A stretch of DNA of 64,000 nt from Alteromonas sp. RKMC-009. Lineage in GTDB: Bacteria; Pseudomonadota; Gammaproteobacteria; Enterobacterales; Alteromonadaceae. The translations under genes and the position numbers were made by a program. The notes beneath the pieces were generated by a model. It worked only from the letters and a program-made list of their open reading frames with translations, ran no database searches and was not told the DNA's origin. The stretch is taken from NCBI RefSeq assembly GCF_003584565.2, contig NZ_CP031010.1:310001-374000 (forward strand). The letters are read 5' to 3'. Each line of letters starts with the position of its first letter. Position 1 is the first letter of the stretch. Shown here piece after piece: positions 34,344 to 43,005 of the stretch.

Positions 34344-36026
34344 ATGAAAAGCAAAACATTCATCTGTTCTATTATTGCCGGTCTTGTATTGGCGGGATGT
34401 AATTCACAGTCAGTCACATCCGGTACTGCAATAAATGCTGACCACACTTCAGGTAAAGTAACTTTTAACTGGTTTGAGTACTCAACTCCGGGAGGACCCG
34501 GAGAAGCGCCGGAGGGGAAATTTTTGAATCCGGTATTACCAGGTTTTTATCCTGACCCTTCTGTCACCAAAAGGGGGGAGGACTATTATCTGACAACATC
34601 TTCTTTCAGTTACACGCCCGGTTTACCGGTATTACATAGTAAGAACCTTACAGACTGGACCCTTATCGGCTATGCCCTCGATCGCAAGTCACAGATGGAG
34701 TTTGCAGGTGCGTCGGTCTCAAGGGGAATATTTGCACCCACCATTCGCTACCATAACGGTTTATTTTATATCATCACTACGTCAGTCGATAATGGAGGAA
34801 ACTTTATTATTACAGCTGAAAACCCGGAAGGGCCATGGTCTGAACCAATCTGGTTGCCTGAAGTCGGGGGAATTGATCCGGATATTTTCTTCGATGAAGA
34901 CGGGCGGGTTTACATCACCCATAATGACGCGCCTCCCGGAGAACCTCTTTATCAGGGGCATCGTGCAATCTGGATGTGGGAATATGACCCTCAGTCTCAA
35001 AAAGTATTAGCTGAAAGCCGGCAGTTACTTGTGAATGGTGGTGTAGATATATCTAAGAAGCCCATATGGATTGAAGCTCCGCATATTTATAAAATCGGTG
35101 ACTGGTACTACTTGTCGTGTGCTGAAGGTGGTACAGGTCCGCAACACTCGCAGGTCGTATTTCGCTCCCGTTCATTGGATGCCCCCTTTATACCCTATGA
35201 AAATAATCCGATTCTGACACAGAGGGATTTAACCTATCCCCGTGCCAACCCTGTGGATACTGCCGGGCACGCAGACTTTATCCAAACCGGAGAGGGCGAA
35301 TGGTGGGCGGTGTTTCTTGGCACGCGGCCGTACGATTTCGACTTGTACAACACGGGCAGGGATACCTTTTTGTTACCTGTGGAGTGGCTAAACGAATGGC
35401 CCCATATCCTGCCACCTGAAACGCCTGTACCGGTTACGGTAACTCGTCCGGCTGGTACCCGGGCTGCACAGGGGACCGATTTTTATTCATGGAAAGACAG
35501 CTTTGATGACAAGAAGCTTAGTTTCCGTTGGCAAGGTTTGCGCGAGTTCGACCGCGACTGGTTGAGTACCGGAAATGGTGAGCTGAATATCACACCGTTG
35601 CCGGGCTTACTCTCAAGTAAGGAAAAAGTAAGCTATATAGGAACCCATCAGGCTGCGGCAAATTTTTCTGCGACCACTGAAGTGACGATACCCGCTGATT
35701 CAACGGCTACCGCAGGTCTCGCTGCTTTTCAGAGTGCGGACTACCACTATTTCTTCGGCTTGCATGGGAAAAATGGCAAGTATTCTGCCTTCATTGAGCA
35801 AGTAGCCGACGGCAAAGTAAGCGTTATTTCAGAGCGACAGCTTACTACCTCTGCGGGTGAGCCGGTAACCCTGAAAGTTGAGGGCAAGGGAAGCAAGATC
35901 GCTTTTTCTTACAAAGAAAACGGAAAGTGGATCTCTGCAGGCGATACTCTTGATGCAACTCTGTTAAGCACACAAAAGGCCGGGGGATTCGTAGGCACCA
36001 CCATTGGCTTGCATGCACGTCAGTAG
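34344..36026 (+). CDS. GH43-family beta-xylosidase/arabinofuranosidase lipoprotein
   Basis: A 560-residue lipoprotein. The lipobox LAGC gives a lipidated Cys19. The five-bladed propeller has base Asp71 in FYPDPS, modulating Asp178 in GGIDPDIFF, and acid Glu244 in WIEAPH, the GH43 set. A C-terminal beta-sandwich (about 380-560), typical of two-domain beta-xylosidases, follows. It is probably anchored in the periplasm or outer membrane, where it trims xylo- or arabino-oligosaccharides. Its neighbours are another GH43 enzyme, a sulfatase and a TonB receptor, which fits a decorated plant or algal glycan. A hairpin lies after its stop. Confidence 0.9.
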   Translation: MKSKTFICSIIAGLVLAGCNSQSVTSGTAINADHTSGKVTFNWFEYSTPGGPGEAPEGKFLNPVLPGFYPDPSVTKRGEDYYLTTSSFSYTPGLPVLHSKNLTDWTLIGYALDRKSQMEFAGASVSRGIFAPTIRYHNGLFYIITTSVDNGGNFIITAENPEGPWSEPIWLPEVGGIDPDIFFDEDGRVYITHNDAPPGEPLYQGHRAIWMWEYDPQSQKVLAESRQLLVNGGVDISKKPIWIEAPHIYKIGDWYYLSCAEGGTGPQHSQVVFRSRSLDAPFIPYENNPILTQRDLTYPRANPVDTAGHADFIQTGEGEWWAVFLGTRPYDFDLYNTGRDTFLLPVEWLNEWPHILPPETPVPVTVTRPAGTRAAQGTDFYSWKDSFDDKKLSFRWQGLREFDRDWLSTGNGELNITPLPGLLSSKEKVSYIGTHQAAANFSATTEVTIPADSTATAGLAAFQSADYHYFFGLHGKNGKYSAFIEQVADGKVSVISERQLTTSAGEPVTLKVEGKGSKIAFSYKENGKWISAGDTLDATLLSTQKAGGFVGTTIGLHARQ

Positions 36027-36060
36027 TAAAAGACACCGCAGACAACGGATTTTGTAATAA

Positions 36061-36088
36061 GCAAACCGGATGTTGAAATCCGGTTTGC
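36061..36088. terminator. hairpin between converging GH43 and sulfatase genes
   Basis: GCAAACCGGAT (36061-36071) pairs perfectly with ATCCGGTTTGC (36078-36088) around a six-base loop. No T-run is present on either side, so its strength is uncertain. It is placed correctly for two-way termination. Confidence 0.6.
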
Positions 36089-36107
36089 ATCGCCTGGCTG
36101 TGAAATC

Positions 36108-37535
36108 TCATTTACCGGCAAAAGTTTGTGACTGTGTCTCTTCAGCAAACCGCGCCAGTTGTTTCGTCAGCCGGTCAACTATCTCAGGATGAGAGTCAGC
36201 CACATTGAAGCGCTCTGACGGGTCATCTTTAAGGTTATACAGTTCAGGCTGAACACGGGTATCACTGGCACTGGCCATCTCACCGCTGAATTCATCAAAA
36301 GGAGACAGGCGCAGTTTCCATTTTTTATCTCTGACGGCTTCAGCCACATCACCACGGAAATAATAGAAGTAATTGTCTTTGCTATGCGGAGTATTACCTT
36401 TCAGAAAATCCGACAGATCCGCGCCGTCCAGTGTGAGATCTTCAGGCAAAGTTGCGCCGCTTAATGTGGCGAATGTCGGGAATAAATCCAGTGCAGAAAT
36501 CAATTCTGAATTGACCGAGCCGTTAATTTTGCTGTCAGGCCAGTGAATGATGGCAGGGACACGGGAACCGCCTTCATAGGTTGTGCCTTTTGAACCTTTT
36601 AACGTGCCGGCGCTGCCCACATGCCAGCGTTCCACACCGCCCTGAACCATTCTGTCCGGCAGGTTTTGCCACGGGCCGTTATCACTGAAAAATACAATAA
36701 TGGTGTTGTCCGCTACGCCTTTTTCTTCCAGTGCGTTCAGTACTTCACCAACGCTCCAGTCAATCGTTGATACCGCATCGCCATACAATCCGCCTGCGGA
36801 TTTTCCCTTTTGAAAATCCGGTGCTGCCACCGGTAAATGGGGCATGGACCAGGCCATATATAAAAAGAAAGGTTTGTCGTCAGAAAATGCGCCTATATTG
36901 GCAACAGCTTCTTCGGTGTATGATGTGGTGAGTACAGACTGGTCTTTGATCACGCCCACAGGCTTGTCGTTACGGAACATTTGCAGCGGAGACATACTTT
37001 CTCTGCCCATCAATTCTGCTGTCACCCAGGGATCAGTCATATCATTGCTGTAAAGCAAGCCGAAATACTGATCGAAGCCATGGTCCACCGGCAAAAATCC
37101 GGCTTTATCGCCCAGGTGCCATTTTCCTACCATAGCAGTTTGATACCCCTGAGATTTAAGCATTTCAGCCATCGTAAATTCAGACTGGGGCAGGCCGCGA
37201 TCTGAATCAGGCATCAATACCTGCTGCATACCGGAGCGGATGGCATATCTCCCTGTCATCAGTGCCGCACGGGAGGGTGTACATACTGCCTGACCAGCGT
37301 AGAACGAGGTGAGTTTGATCCCTTCTGTGGCCATTGCATCTAAATTGGGAGTCACAATATTGGGATGCCCGTAGGTGCTTAGATCTCCGTAGCCCATATC
37401 GTCAGCCATCATCACGATGATATTGGGTTGCTCCGGTTGCGGGGCTGACATAGCGCTGTTGAGCCCTGCCAGCGAAAATGCGGTGATAAGTGAAACGCGG
37501 GCAGAAGCTGCCAGCAATGTAGTTACATAGCTCAC
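36108..37535 (-). CDS. arylsulfatase-type sulfatase, exported
   Basis: A 475-residue type I sulfatase. The signal peptide (about 1-30) is followed by the metal-binding pair in MMADDMGYGD (Asp45, Asp46). The active-site motif VCTPSRAALMTGR has Cys85 to be converted to formylglycine, then GKWHLGD and FFSDNGP. The CTPSR form needs a formylglycine-generating enzyme or anSME encoded elsewhere. The best start is a GTG at 37535 with AAGGA upstream, giving a normal signal peptide; an in-frame ATG at 37613 would add 26 residues without export features. Between GH43 genes and a TonB receptor, it suggests a sulfated polysaccharide, as in marine algae. Confidence 0.9.
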   Translation of the reverse strand: MSYVTTLLAASARVSLITAFSLAGLNSAMSAPQPEQPNIIVMMADDMGYGDLSTYGHPNIVTPNLDAMATEGIKLTSFYAGQAVCTPSRAALMTGRYAIRSGMQQVLMPDSDRGLPQSEFTMAEMLKSQGYQTAMVGKWHLGDKAGFLPVDHGFDQYFGLLYSNDMTDPWVTAELMGRESMSPLQMFRNDKPVGVIKDQSVLTTSYTEEAVANIGAFSDDKPFFLYMAWSMPHLPVAAPDFQKGKSAGGLYGDAVSTIDWSVGEVLNALEEKGVADNTIIVFFSDNGPWQNLPDRMVQGGVERWHVGSAGTLKGSKGTTYEGGSRVPAIIHWPDSKINGSVNSELISALDLFPTFATLSGATLPEDLTLDGADLSDFLKGNTPHSKDNYFYYFRGDVAEAVRDKKWKLRLSPFDEFSGEMASASDTRVQPELYNLKDDPSERFNVADSHPEIVDRLTKQLARFAEETQSQTFAGK

Positions 37536-37619
37536 TGGTAAATTCCTTAAACTAGGGGAGAAAAAAGGCCCGGCCGTAATATCGGGGTATTGAGGGATTG
37601 GCCGGGCACTCACTGGAAA

Positions 37620-40454
37620 TCAGAACGTGGCGCGGAATCCCGCAAACAACCGGCGACCATTGTCTACAACCTGATAGGGCAGGCCGTCGGTGAACTTAAT
37701 TTCTACCGCTTCATCAAGCAGGTTCACGCCTTCCACGACAACGGTGAAATTCTCCGATACGTTATAATTCACCGATGCATCTAACGTGCCGTATGCCTGA
37801 GTAACCGCGCCTCTGCCACCGAATGCTACAAGCTGAGACAGAAATTTGTCGCGCCAGGTATAGGAGATACGCGCGCCGAAAGTGTCATCCTCGTAGAATC
37901 CGCCCACGTTGAAGTTGTGCTTTGAGCCGGCCGTAATGGCTTCCGGGTCGCTGTTATCAATAAAGGTATAGTTGGCATTAACACCGGTATTGGACAGCAA
38001 GCCAGGCAGTGAAACGAAACTATGCTGACCGGCCAGCTCCGCACCACGAATTTTGGCACCTTCGCCATTAGACGGACTGCGGTCAATAAATTGCGCTGTA
38101 AAAACTTCCCCGGTTAATGCATTGGTCACAGGCAGGTTTATTACCGTAGAGCCGGATCGGATAAGAGACACCAGATCTTTGTAAAACAGCGTTGCAGATA
38201 CCATATCTGTGTCACCGTAGTAGTACTCCAGAGCCACATCGATGTTATTCGATTTAAACGGATCCAGTGTCGGGTTACCGCCTGTAATACTGTTGGCTTC
38301 CACGTTCGCTACCGTTACCGGCGAAATGTCTGTAAAGCGCGGACGGGCAATGGTTCTGCTGGCACCAAATCTCGCAATCAGCTCATCTGTGAGGTTATAG
38401 CGAAGGTTAAGACTCGGCAGCCATTCACTGTAGCTGTTAGATTCCTCGATTAACCCCAGCGGTGCCACTGTGGTTAACCCGCCGTTAGGATTGAAGGTAA
38501 TCTGATTTAAGTCAGCGCCGGCACCACGGGACAATTGCTCTGTGCGGGTGTAACGAACGCCAAAGTTACCCGACAGATTGCCATCGCCACTTTCAAACTC
38601 TATTTCGGCATAGGCATTGGTCGCTTCTTCGGATACATCCTCCGACAGGGTGGGATCAATACCGTAATTACCGGCAGCTATCAGCTCTTCCCGGGAAAAG
38701 CTGTTCAGCATTCTGCGGGTATCAATGGCCAGCCGTTCCTGAATCAGACCCGGATAGTTTTCAAGATACGCGCCGTTCAGTGGTGATACCGGTTGTAGCA
38801 GGAAAGCGGCAGAAGAGGTGCCGGTGATCCCCAGTTGTTCGAACAGCTCCACCGGAGGCTGGTCGCCAAACAGTGACTCAATTTGTGCTACATTCATTGT
38901 CAGTCTGGCACTTTGACCCACTTTATTGCGGTCAGCGTAATGAAAGCCGGTTTTGAATTTCGTGATATTGCCGAAATCCAGATAGCGCTCTGCGTCGAGT
39001 TTTATATCCAGTAAATCTTCCGATGATGCCTGGTTGTAGGCACCGTTAACACCAACGAGGCGATAGTTCTGCGGGTCCAGCACACGGTCTTCAGAACCGT
39101 TCATGTAAGTGGTTGAGGTAACCGCATCACCCTGTTCAGATTGCAGCGTTAAATCCACCAGCGTACTGTTCACAATATTCAGATTGTCTGCCAGCTGTGA
39201 AGAACGGGAGCGGTTTACCTGACCGTTAACTGTCCAGTTATCAGTAAGATATTTACCCAGCAACGTCATCGACCAGGTATCACCTTCCCGCTGTTCTATC
39301 CGGTTTCCGGCACGGGTATCCACATTATCGGCGCGGAACGTCGTTGCCACTGCACGTCCGTCAATGTTCCGGATTTCAGACTCGTCAGGATAGTACGGTC
39401 CCAGTGAGTTATAGGGGAAGGCGAGGAATTCTGCCCGCGCGCTGTCGACTTCATATTTTGTATAAAACCCGTCAGCCGTCAGCTCAAGGTTATCCGATGC
39501 CGCCCACTGGGCTGACAAAATTGCACTGGTGCGGGTGCGCTTTTCGTCGTACATGGTGTGAAAGGTAATGTAGGGAATGGCTACACTGCCATCATCCAGT
39601 ACGCCATTACCGTTGAAGTCCTGTCCGCTACATAAGTCCCGTGAGGCCACAGAGCCGTCGCAGATCTCCGGATTGGCAATCCCGTCTTCAGTAAAAGCGC
39701 CAAACTGTTGAGAACCGCTGGTGAAACCTTCAGCTTCAGAAAAGCTGGTATAACCGAAATTTAGAAAATCCTGGGTGCCGGAATTCCGCTCCATGTAAGA
39801 CACACCCAGTGTCAGACCGAAATCACCGTCGCCATAAACATCGCTGTAGAAAGCAGTAACACGGGGACCAATATCTTCCGCGTTTGACTCCTTGCTGCCC
39901 TGCACTGACAGCGCAAGCTGGCGCTCAGTAAAGTCGAAGGGGCGGGGAGTGCGGATCACCACTGAGCCGGCCAGGCCACCCTCCTCAAGAGACGCCGTGG
40001 GCGTTTTATGTACTTCCAGGGTTCTGACAAATTCACTGGGTAAAGAAGTAAAGTCAAAGCTGCGGCTGGTATCTGAACCGGTATCCGTTAACGCATTTGG
40101 TAACGCCACATTGTTCATGCGGACAAGCACGAAATCGGAAGGCAGGCCCCGTATATTGATCGAGGAGCCTTCACCGCGGGAGCGGTTGATTTGGACACCT
40201 GTAATACGTTGAAGGGATTCCGCAACGTTAATGTCAGGGAACTTACCTACATCTTCGGCAGAAATCGCATCAACAACGGTGGAGGATTCTTTTTTAATCC
40301 CCATGGCCTCAGTGAGGCTCTGGCGGATCCCGGTAACAGCGATGACTTCCATATCATCAGTTGGCGTGTCCTGAGCAAAACCGGGGTTGCAAAAGGTGGA
40401 GGCAATGGCGATTGCTAATGTGCTTTTCAGGCATCTGTTTTTTGTGTGTGTCAT
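37620..40454 (-). CDS. TonB-dependent outer-membrane receptor (GH43/sulfatase locus)
   Basis: A 944-residue receptor of the large carbohydrate type common in Alteromonas and Xanthomonas. It has a signal peptide to about FAQ (residue 28), a TonB box (MEVIAVTG), and a plug opening VGKFPDINVAESLQRITGVQI, which is characteristic of this sugar-linked subfamily. A long barrel ends in RLFAGFRATF. The ATG at 40454 follows GAGAG; an ATG 18 bases upstream is possible. It lies 84 bases upstream of the sulfatase and is probably its operon partner. Three 11-bp-spaced GTTAA repeats lie in its promoter region. Confidence 0.93.
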   Translation of the reverse strand: MTHTKNRCLKSTLAIAIASTFCNPGFAQDTPTDDMEVIAVTGIRQSLTEAMGIKKESSTVVDAISAEDVGKFPDINVAESLQRITGVQINRSRGEGSSINIRGLPSDFVLVRMNNVALPNALTDTGSDTSRSFDFTSLPSEFVRTLEVHKTPTASLEEGGLAGSVVIRTPRPFDFTERQLALSVQGSKESNAEDIGPRVTAFYSDVYGDGDFGLTLGVSYMERNSGTQDFLNFGYTSFSEAEGFTSGSQQFGAFTEDGIANPEICDGSVASRDLCSGQDFNGNGVLDDGSVAIPYITFHTMYDEKRTRTSAILSAQWAASDNLELTADGFYTKYEVDSARAEFLAFPYNSLGPYYPDESEIRNIDGRAVATTFRADNVDTRAGNRIEQREGDTWSMTLLGKYLTDNWTVNGQVNRSRSSQLADNLNIVNSTLVDLTLQSEQGDAVTSTTYMNGSEDRVLDPQNYRLVGVNGAYNQASSEDLLDIKLDAERYLDFGNITKFKTGFHYADRNKVGQSARLTMNVAQIESLFGDQPPVELFEQLGITGTSSAAFLLQPVSPLNGAYLENYPGLIQERLAIDTRRMLNSFSREELIAAGNYGIDPTLSEDVSEEATNAYAEIEFESGDGNLSGNFGVRYTRTEQLSRGAGADLNQITFNPNGGLTTVAPLGLIEESNSYSEWLPSLNLRYNLTDELIARFGASRTIARPRFTDISPVTVANVEANSITGGNPTLDPFKSNNIDVALEYYYGDTDMVSATLFYKDLVSLIRSGSTVINLPVTNALTGEVFTAQFIDRSPSNGEGAKIRGAELAGQHSFVSLPGLLSNTGVNANYTFIDNSDPEAITAGSKHNFNVGGFYEDDTFGARISYTWRDKFLSQLVAFGGRGAVTQAYGTLDASVNYNVSENFTVVVEGVNLLDEAVEIKFTDGLPYQVVDNGRRLFAGFRATF

Positions 40455-40526
40455 CGTGCTCTCAGTAATCAAAAGTCGTTGTCCGGAAAGAAACTACAAA
40501 CAGACAGGATCTGTTTACTCTTCTTT

Positions 40527-40554
40527 GTTAACTGGAGGTTAACTTAAGGTTAAT
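40527..40554. promoter_or_regulatory. three GTTAA(C/T) direct repeats at 11-bp period
   Basis: GTTAAC at 40527-40532, GTTAAC at 40538-40543 and GTTAAT at 40549-40554 repeat at exactly 11 bases. They lie in the 163-bp gap upstream of the TonB receptor gene. The spacing is that of head-to-tail sites for OmpR/PhoB-type regulators. The regulator is unknown. Confidence 0.6.
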
Positions 40555-40617
40555 GTTGCACGCGTCTTGTGATAACTACAATTGATATTAAATTATCAAC
40601 CTATAACTTATGGGAAA

Positions 40618-41529
40618 TTACGATTGATTATATCGGGTTCTCAACGCTTCCAGCAGATAATTCACCGGTTCGAAATCTGTCAGACTGGTGCGGCATACCA
40701 TGCCGGACGAGAACGTCTGATTCAGTGAAATTGCCTCTACAGGAATTAAATCGTACTGTGCAAAGGTTTCTGACACTGCATCCACAGACATAATGATATG
40801 GTCGGTTTGCTGGCCGATACGGGCAAGGCCAAGTAAAGATTCGATACCGTAGGTGAAGCCGGAAAAAGGAATGCCTTTGCGTTGCAGATTCTCTTTCATG
40901 GAAATGTTTATCGCACCTTCCCAGATCCCGAATGCAGACCAGGGATAATCGCACAGGGACGTTGCGCGTTCGTTCGCGGGCAGGGCATGGATAGGATGTG
41001 AGCGGCGGGCGAACAGCATGCTTTCGAGATTTAACAGCGGAATGGCGCTGAGTCCGTGAGCAAGATCCCCGGCGGGGATCAAGCCAAAATACATGTCAGA
41101 ATCACCATTGAGTACTTTGGGAATGGCAACGTCTGCGGATTCAAGCTTAATGCCGATGTTCAAGCCAGGAAACTGGTGATACAGCGAAGGCAATACATCC
41201 GGCAAAATCTCAGACAACCAGACGGGGCCGGCGCTGCCTGTGAGAGGTTTGTAATAGTTCTGCTTAATTTTCTCAATTTCACGGGTGGTTATCTCCGCTT
41301 CCTTAAGGATGATATTGGCTTTGGTCCTGAGAATATCTGCGAAGGGAGTGGGGTTTAAACGGCCTCCGGTTCTGTCGAATAACTTCACATCCAGTAGCAT
41401 TTCAAACTGACTCAAACTCTTCGACAGCGCAGGCTGGGACACATTCAGTACCTCCGATGCCGCCCGCAACGAGCCTTTATCATAAATTGCTACAAACTGG
41501 GCGAGATGCCGGGACAACAAGAAGCGCAT
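40618..41529 (-). CDS. LysR-family regulator
   Basis: A 303-residue LysR-type regulator. The N-terminal helix-turn-helix (about 5-65) reads LAQFVAIYDKGSLRAASEVLNVSQPALSKSLSQFE, then LFDRTGGRLNPTPF. An effector-binding domain follows. It is on the same strand as the TonB receptor/sulfatase genes downstream and also lies beside ligAB, from which a terminator separates it. It could regulate either group. Position favours the receptor operon, whereas protocatechuate genes are often under LysR control (LigR). The target is therefore open. Confidence 0.87.
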   Translation of the reverse strand: MRFLLSRHLAQFVAIYDKGSLRAASEVLNVSQPALSKSLSQFEMLLDVKLFDRTGGRLNPTPFADILRTKANIILKEAEITTREIEKIKQNYYKPLTGSAGPVWLSEILPDVLPSLYHQFPGLNIGIKLESADVAIPKVLNGDSDMYFGLIPAGDLAHGLSAIPLLNLESMLFARRSHPIHALPANERATSLCDYPWSAFGIWEGAINISMKENLQRKGIPFSGFTYGIESLLGLARIGQQTDHIIMSVDAVSETFAQYDLIPVEAISLNQTFSSGMVCRTSLTDFEPVNYLLEALRTRYNQS

Positions 41530-41610
41530 AGTACACCTGCATTAATGTGAGTAAGCTTATGTTGCCCCCGGTTGCAGGTAAAAGCCAGCGCGTCCGTAAG
41601 AGTGAGCATA

Positions 41611-41635
41611 AAAAAACGGAGGCCTGATGCCTCCG
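41611..41635 (-). terminator. terminator of the ligAB operon
   Basis: Read on the minus strand, CGGAGGC and GCCTCCG (41617-41623 and 41629-41635) form a 7-bp stem with a five-base loop, followed by six Ts (A-run 41611-41616 on the plus strand). It lies 35 bases after the ligB stop. Confidence 0.88.
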
Positions 41636-41669
41636 GTTAATTAACTAAAGCAAAATATACCTGAAGTGA

Positions 41670-42515
41670 TTATTCAGGATGATTGTCCAGTACCATTACG
41701 CCCGCACCGGTATTGGATATCGGGGCATGGTAATGTTTGTGCACTACTTCCACGTCGTGGCGTAATGCGCCGCGCATTACCATCCACATAATGGTTTCAA
41801 TACCTTCAGAGCCTGAGCGGCGCATGATTTCAGTGTTCGAGAGGTCTGCAAACCACTCAGGATCAGTGGCGATTTTATCCATACACTCTAAATCGAATTC
41901 CACATCAATGATGCCGGCGCGCTCACCTTGTAGCTGGTGAGACATACCGCCGGTACCCAGAATCACCACGCTGAGATCGTCCGGGAAGCTGGCGATAGCT
42001 TTGCCTAACGCCTGGCCCAGTTTGTAGCAACGGCGGGCGGTCGGTACAGGGTGCTGAACGGTATTTACCGCCAGAGGAATCGCCTGAACCGGCCAGATTT
42101 CATGGTCGCCGTAAAGTGCGCGGATAGGGTTTACAAAGCCGTGATCGACTTTCATTTCCTGACAGGTACAAATATCGAATTCCTGCTCTACCAGTGATTC
42201 CGCCAGATGCCATGAGAAAGGCGCGTTACCCGTGAAAGGTGCGACAGGCTTCAGGCCCCAGCCCTCGTCGGCATTGAAGTACTGATCAGCACAGCCCAGC
42301 GCGAAAGTGGGTACTTTATCGAGGAAGAAGTTCAGGCCGTGATCGTTATAAACCACAATCACGATGTCGGGCTTCTTCTCTTCCAGCCAGGCTTTGGCCG
42401 GACCGTAGCCGTCAAAGAAGCGTTTCCAGTAAGGTTCCTGCGTTAAATTATTGGATATTGCAGCGCCCACTGCCGGAATATGTGAGCTGGTGATACCGCC
42501 TAAAAGCTTAGCCAT
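41670..42515 (-). CDS. ligB: protocatechuate 4,5-dioxygenase, beta (catalytic) subunit
   Basis: With LigA, opens the protocatechuate ring between C4 and C5 to give 4-carboxy-2-hydroxymuconate-6-semialdehyde. The 281-residue type II extradiol dioxygenase has Fe(II) ligands His12 (ITSSHIPAVG), His59 (YNDHGLNFF) and Glu240 (SEGIETIMW). The catalytic base is His193 (GGMSHQLQG). These correspond to His12, His61, Glu242 and His195 of Sphingobium LigB. It overlaps the ligA end by 8 bases. A gallate dioxygenase would carry the small subunit fused in one chain, so separate ligA supports protocatechuate. Confidence 0.95.
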   Translation of the reverse strand: MAKLLGGITSSHIPAVGAAISNNLTQEPYWKRFFDGYGPAKAWLEEKKPDIVIVVYNDHGLNFFLDKVPTFALGCADQYFNADEGWGLKPVAPFTGNAPFSWHLAESLVEQEFDICTCQEMKVDHGFVNPIRALYGDHEIWPVQAIPLAVNTVQHPVPTARRCYKLGQALGKAIASFPDDLSVVILGTGGMSHQLQGERAGIIDVEFDLECMDKIATDPEWFADLSNTEIMRRSGSEGIETIMWMVMRGALRHDVEVVHKHYHAPISNTGAGVMVLDNHPE

Positions 42516-42909
42516 TCCAGTAGTCTCCTTTTGCCTTAATCAGTTCATCGAGCTTTTCAGCCCGTTTTTGTAAATTCGCGATAAATTCTTCAGTCGTAAT
42601 GCCCTGAAACGCCGCGCCGGCATCCTGTACAGATGTACCACGGGGAATCGCCATTTTGGCCATGAAGTAAATGTTTGCACCCATACGTAGCATGCCGAGA
42701 AAATCCTGATTCACCACAGCATCTTTATATTTGTCTTTCACACCCATTTTGTCGCAGTAAGCGGCCGGGTCCTGATCAAACTCAAGGCGGTTGGCTTCTT
42801 CATTAAAAGAAAACAGTAACTTGTTTAACGCATAGGCCGGGTTGGCTGCGCGTCCGTCGAACACATAGGTGCCCGGAATATCGTCATAATCTTTGGGTTG
42901 CCAGCTCAT
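42508..42909 (-). CDS. ligA: protocatechuate 4,5-dioxygenase, alpha subunit
   Basis: A 133-residue helical small subunit that caps the LigB active site. Typical features are IPGTYVFDGRAANPAYALNKL at the N-terminus, the LKSL-like NEEANRLEFDQDPAAYCDK segment, and NQDFLGMLRMGANIYFMAKM. It matches the length and layout of Sphingobium LigA (about 139 residues). It is the first gene of the two-gene ligAB operon, divergent from a PobR-like AraC regulator, with a 96-bp shared promoter region that contains two AATGCAT repeats. Confidence 0.94.
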   Translation of the reverse strand: MSWQPKDYDDIPGTYVFDGRAANPAYALNKLLFSFNEEANRLEFDQDPAAYCDKMGVKDKYKDAVVNQDFLGMLRMGANIYFMAKMAIPRGTSVQDAGAAFQGITTEEFIANLQKRAEKLDELIKAKGDYWNG

Positions 42910-42954
42910 TGTGAAACCTCTGTTAACATTGTTTATTGTATTTTATATAGATTG

Positions 42955-42972
42955 AATGCATAGTTAATGCAT
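42955..42972. promoter_or_regulatory. AATGCAT direct repeat between ligA and its AraC-type neighbour
   Basis: AATGCAT occurs at 42955-42961 and 42966-42972, 11 bases apart, in the 96-bp divergent promoter region. Direct repeats on one face of the helix suit an AraC-family activator. Candidate site only. Confidence 0.45.
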
Positions 42973-43005
42973 AAAAAAGGTGCTTAATTGTCAATTCTGT
43001 AGAAA

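Noticed and set aside
32511..41529. The glycan genes between the lig halves as a recent mobile island
   Set aside because: No transposase, integrase, tRNA or flanking direct repeats are visible and base composition looks similar to neighbours. The split is reported, but not as a mobile element.
41670..42909. Gallate dioxygenase
   Set aside because: Gallate dioxygenases of the DesB/GalA type are a single long chain. Here separate small and large subunits match LigA and LigB.
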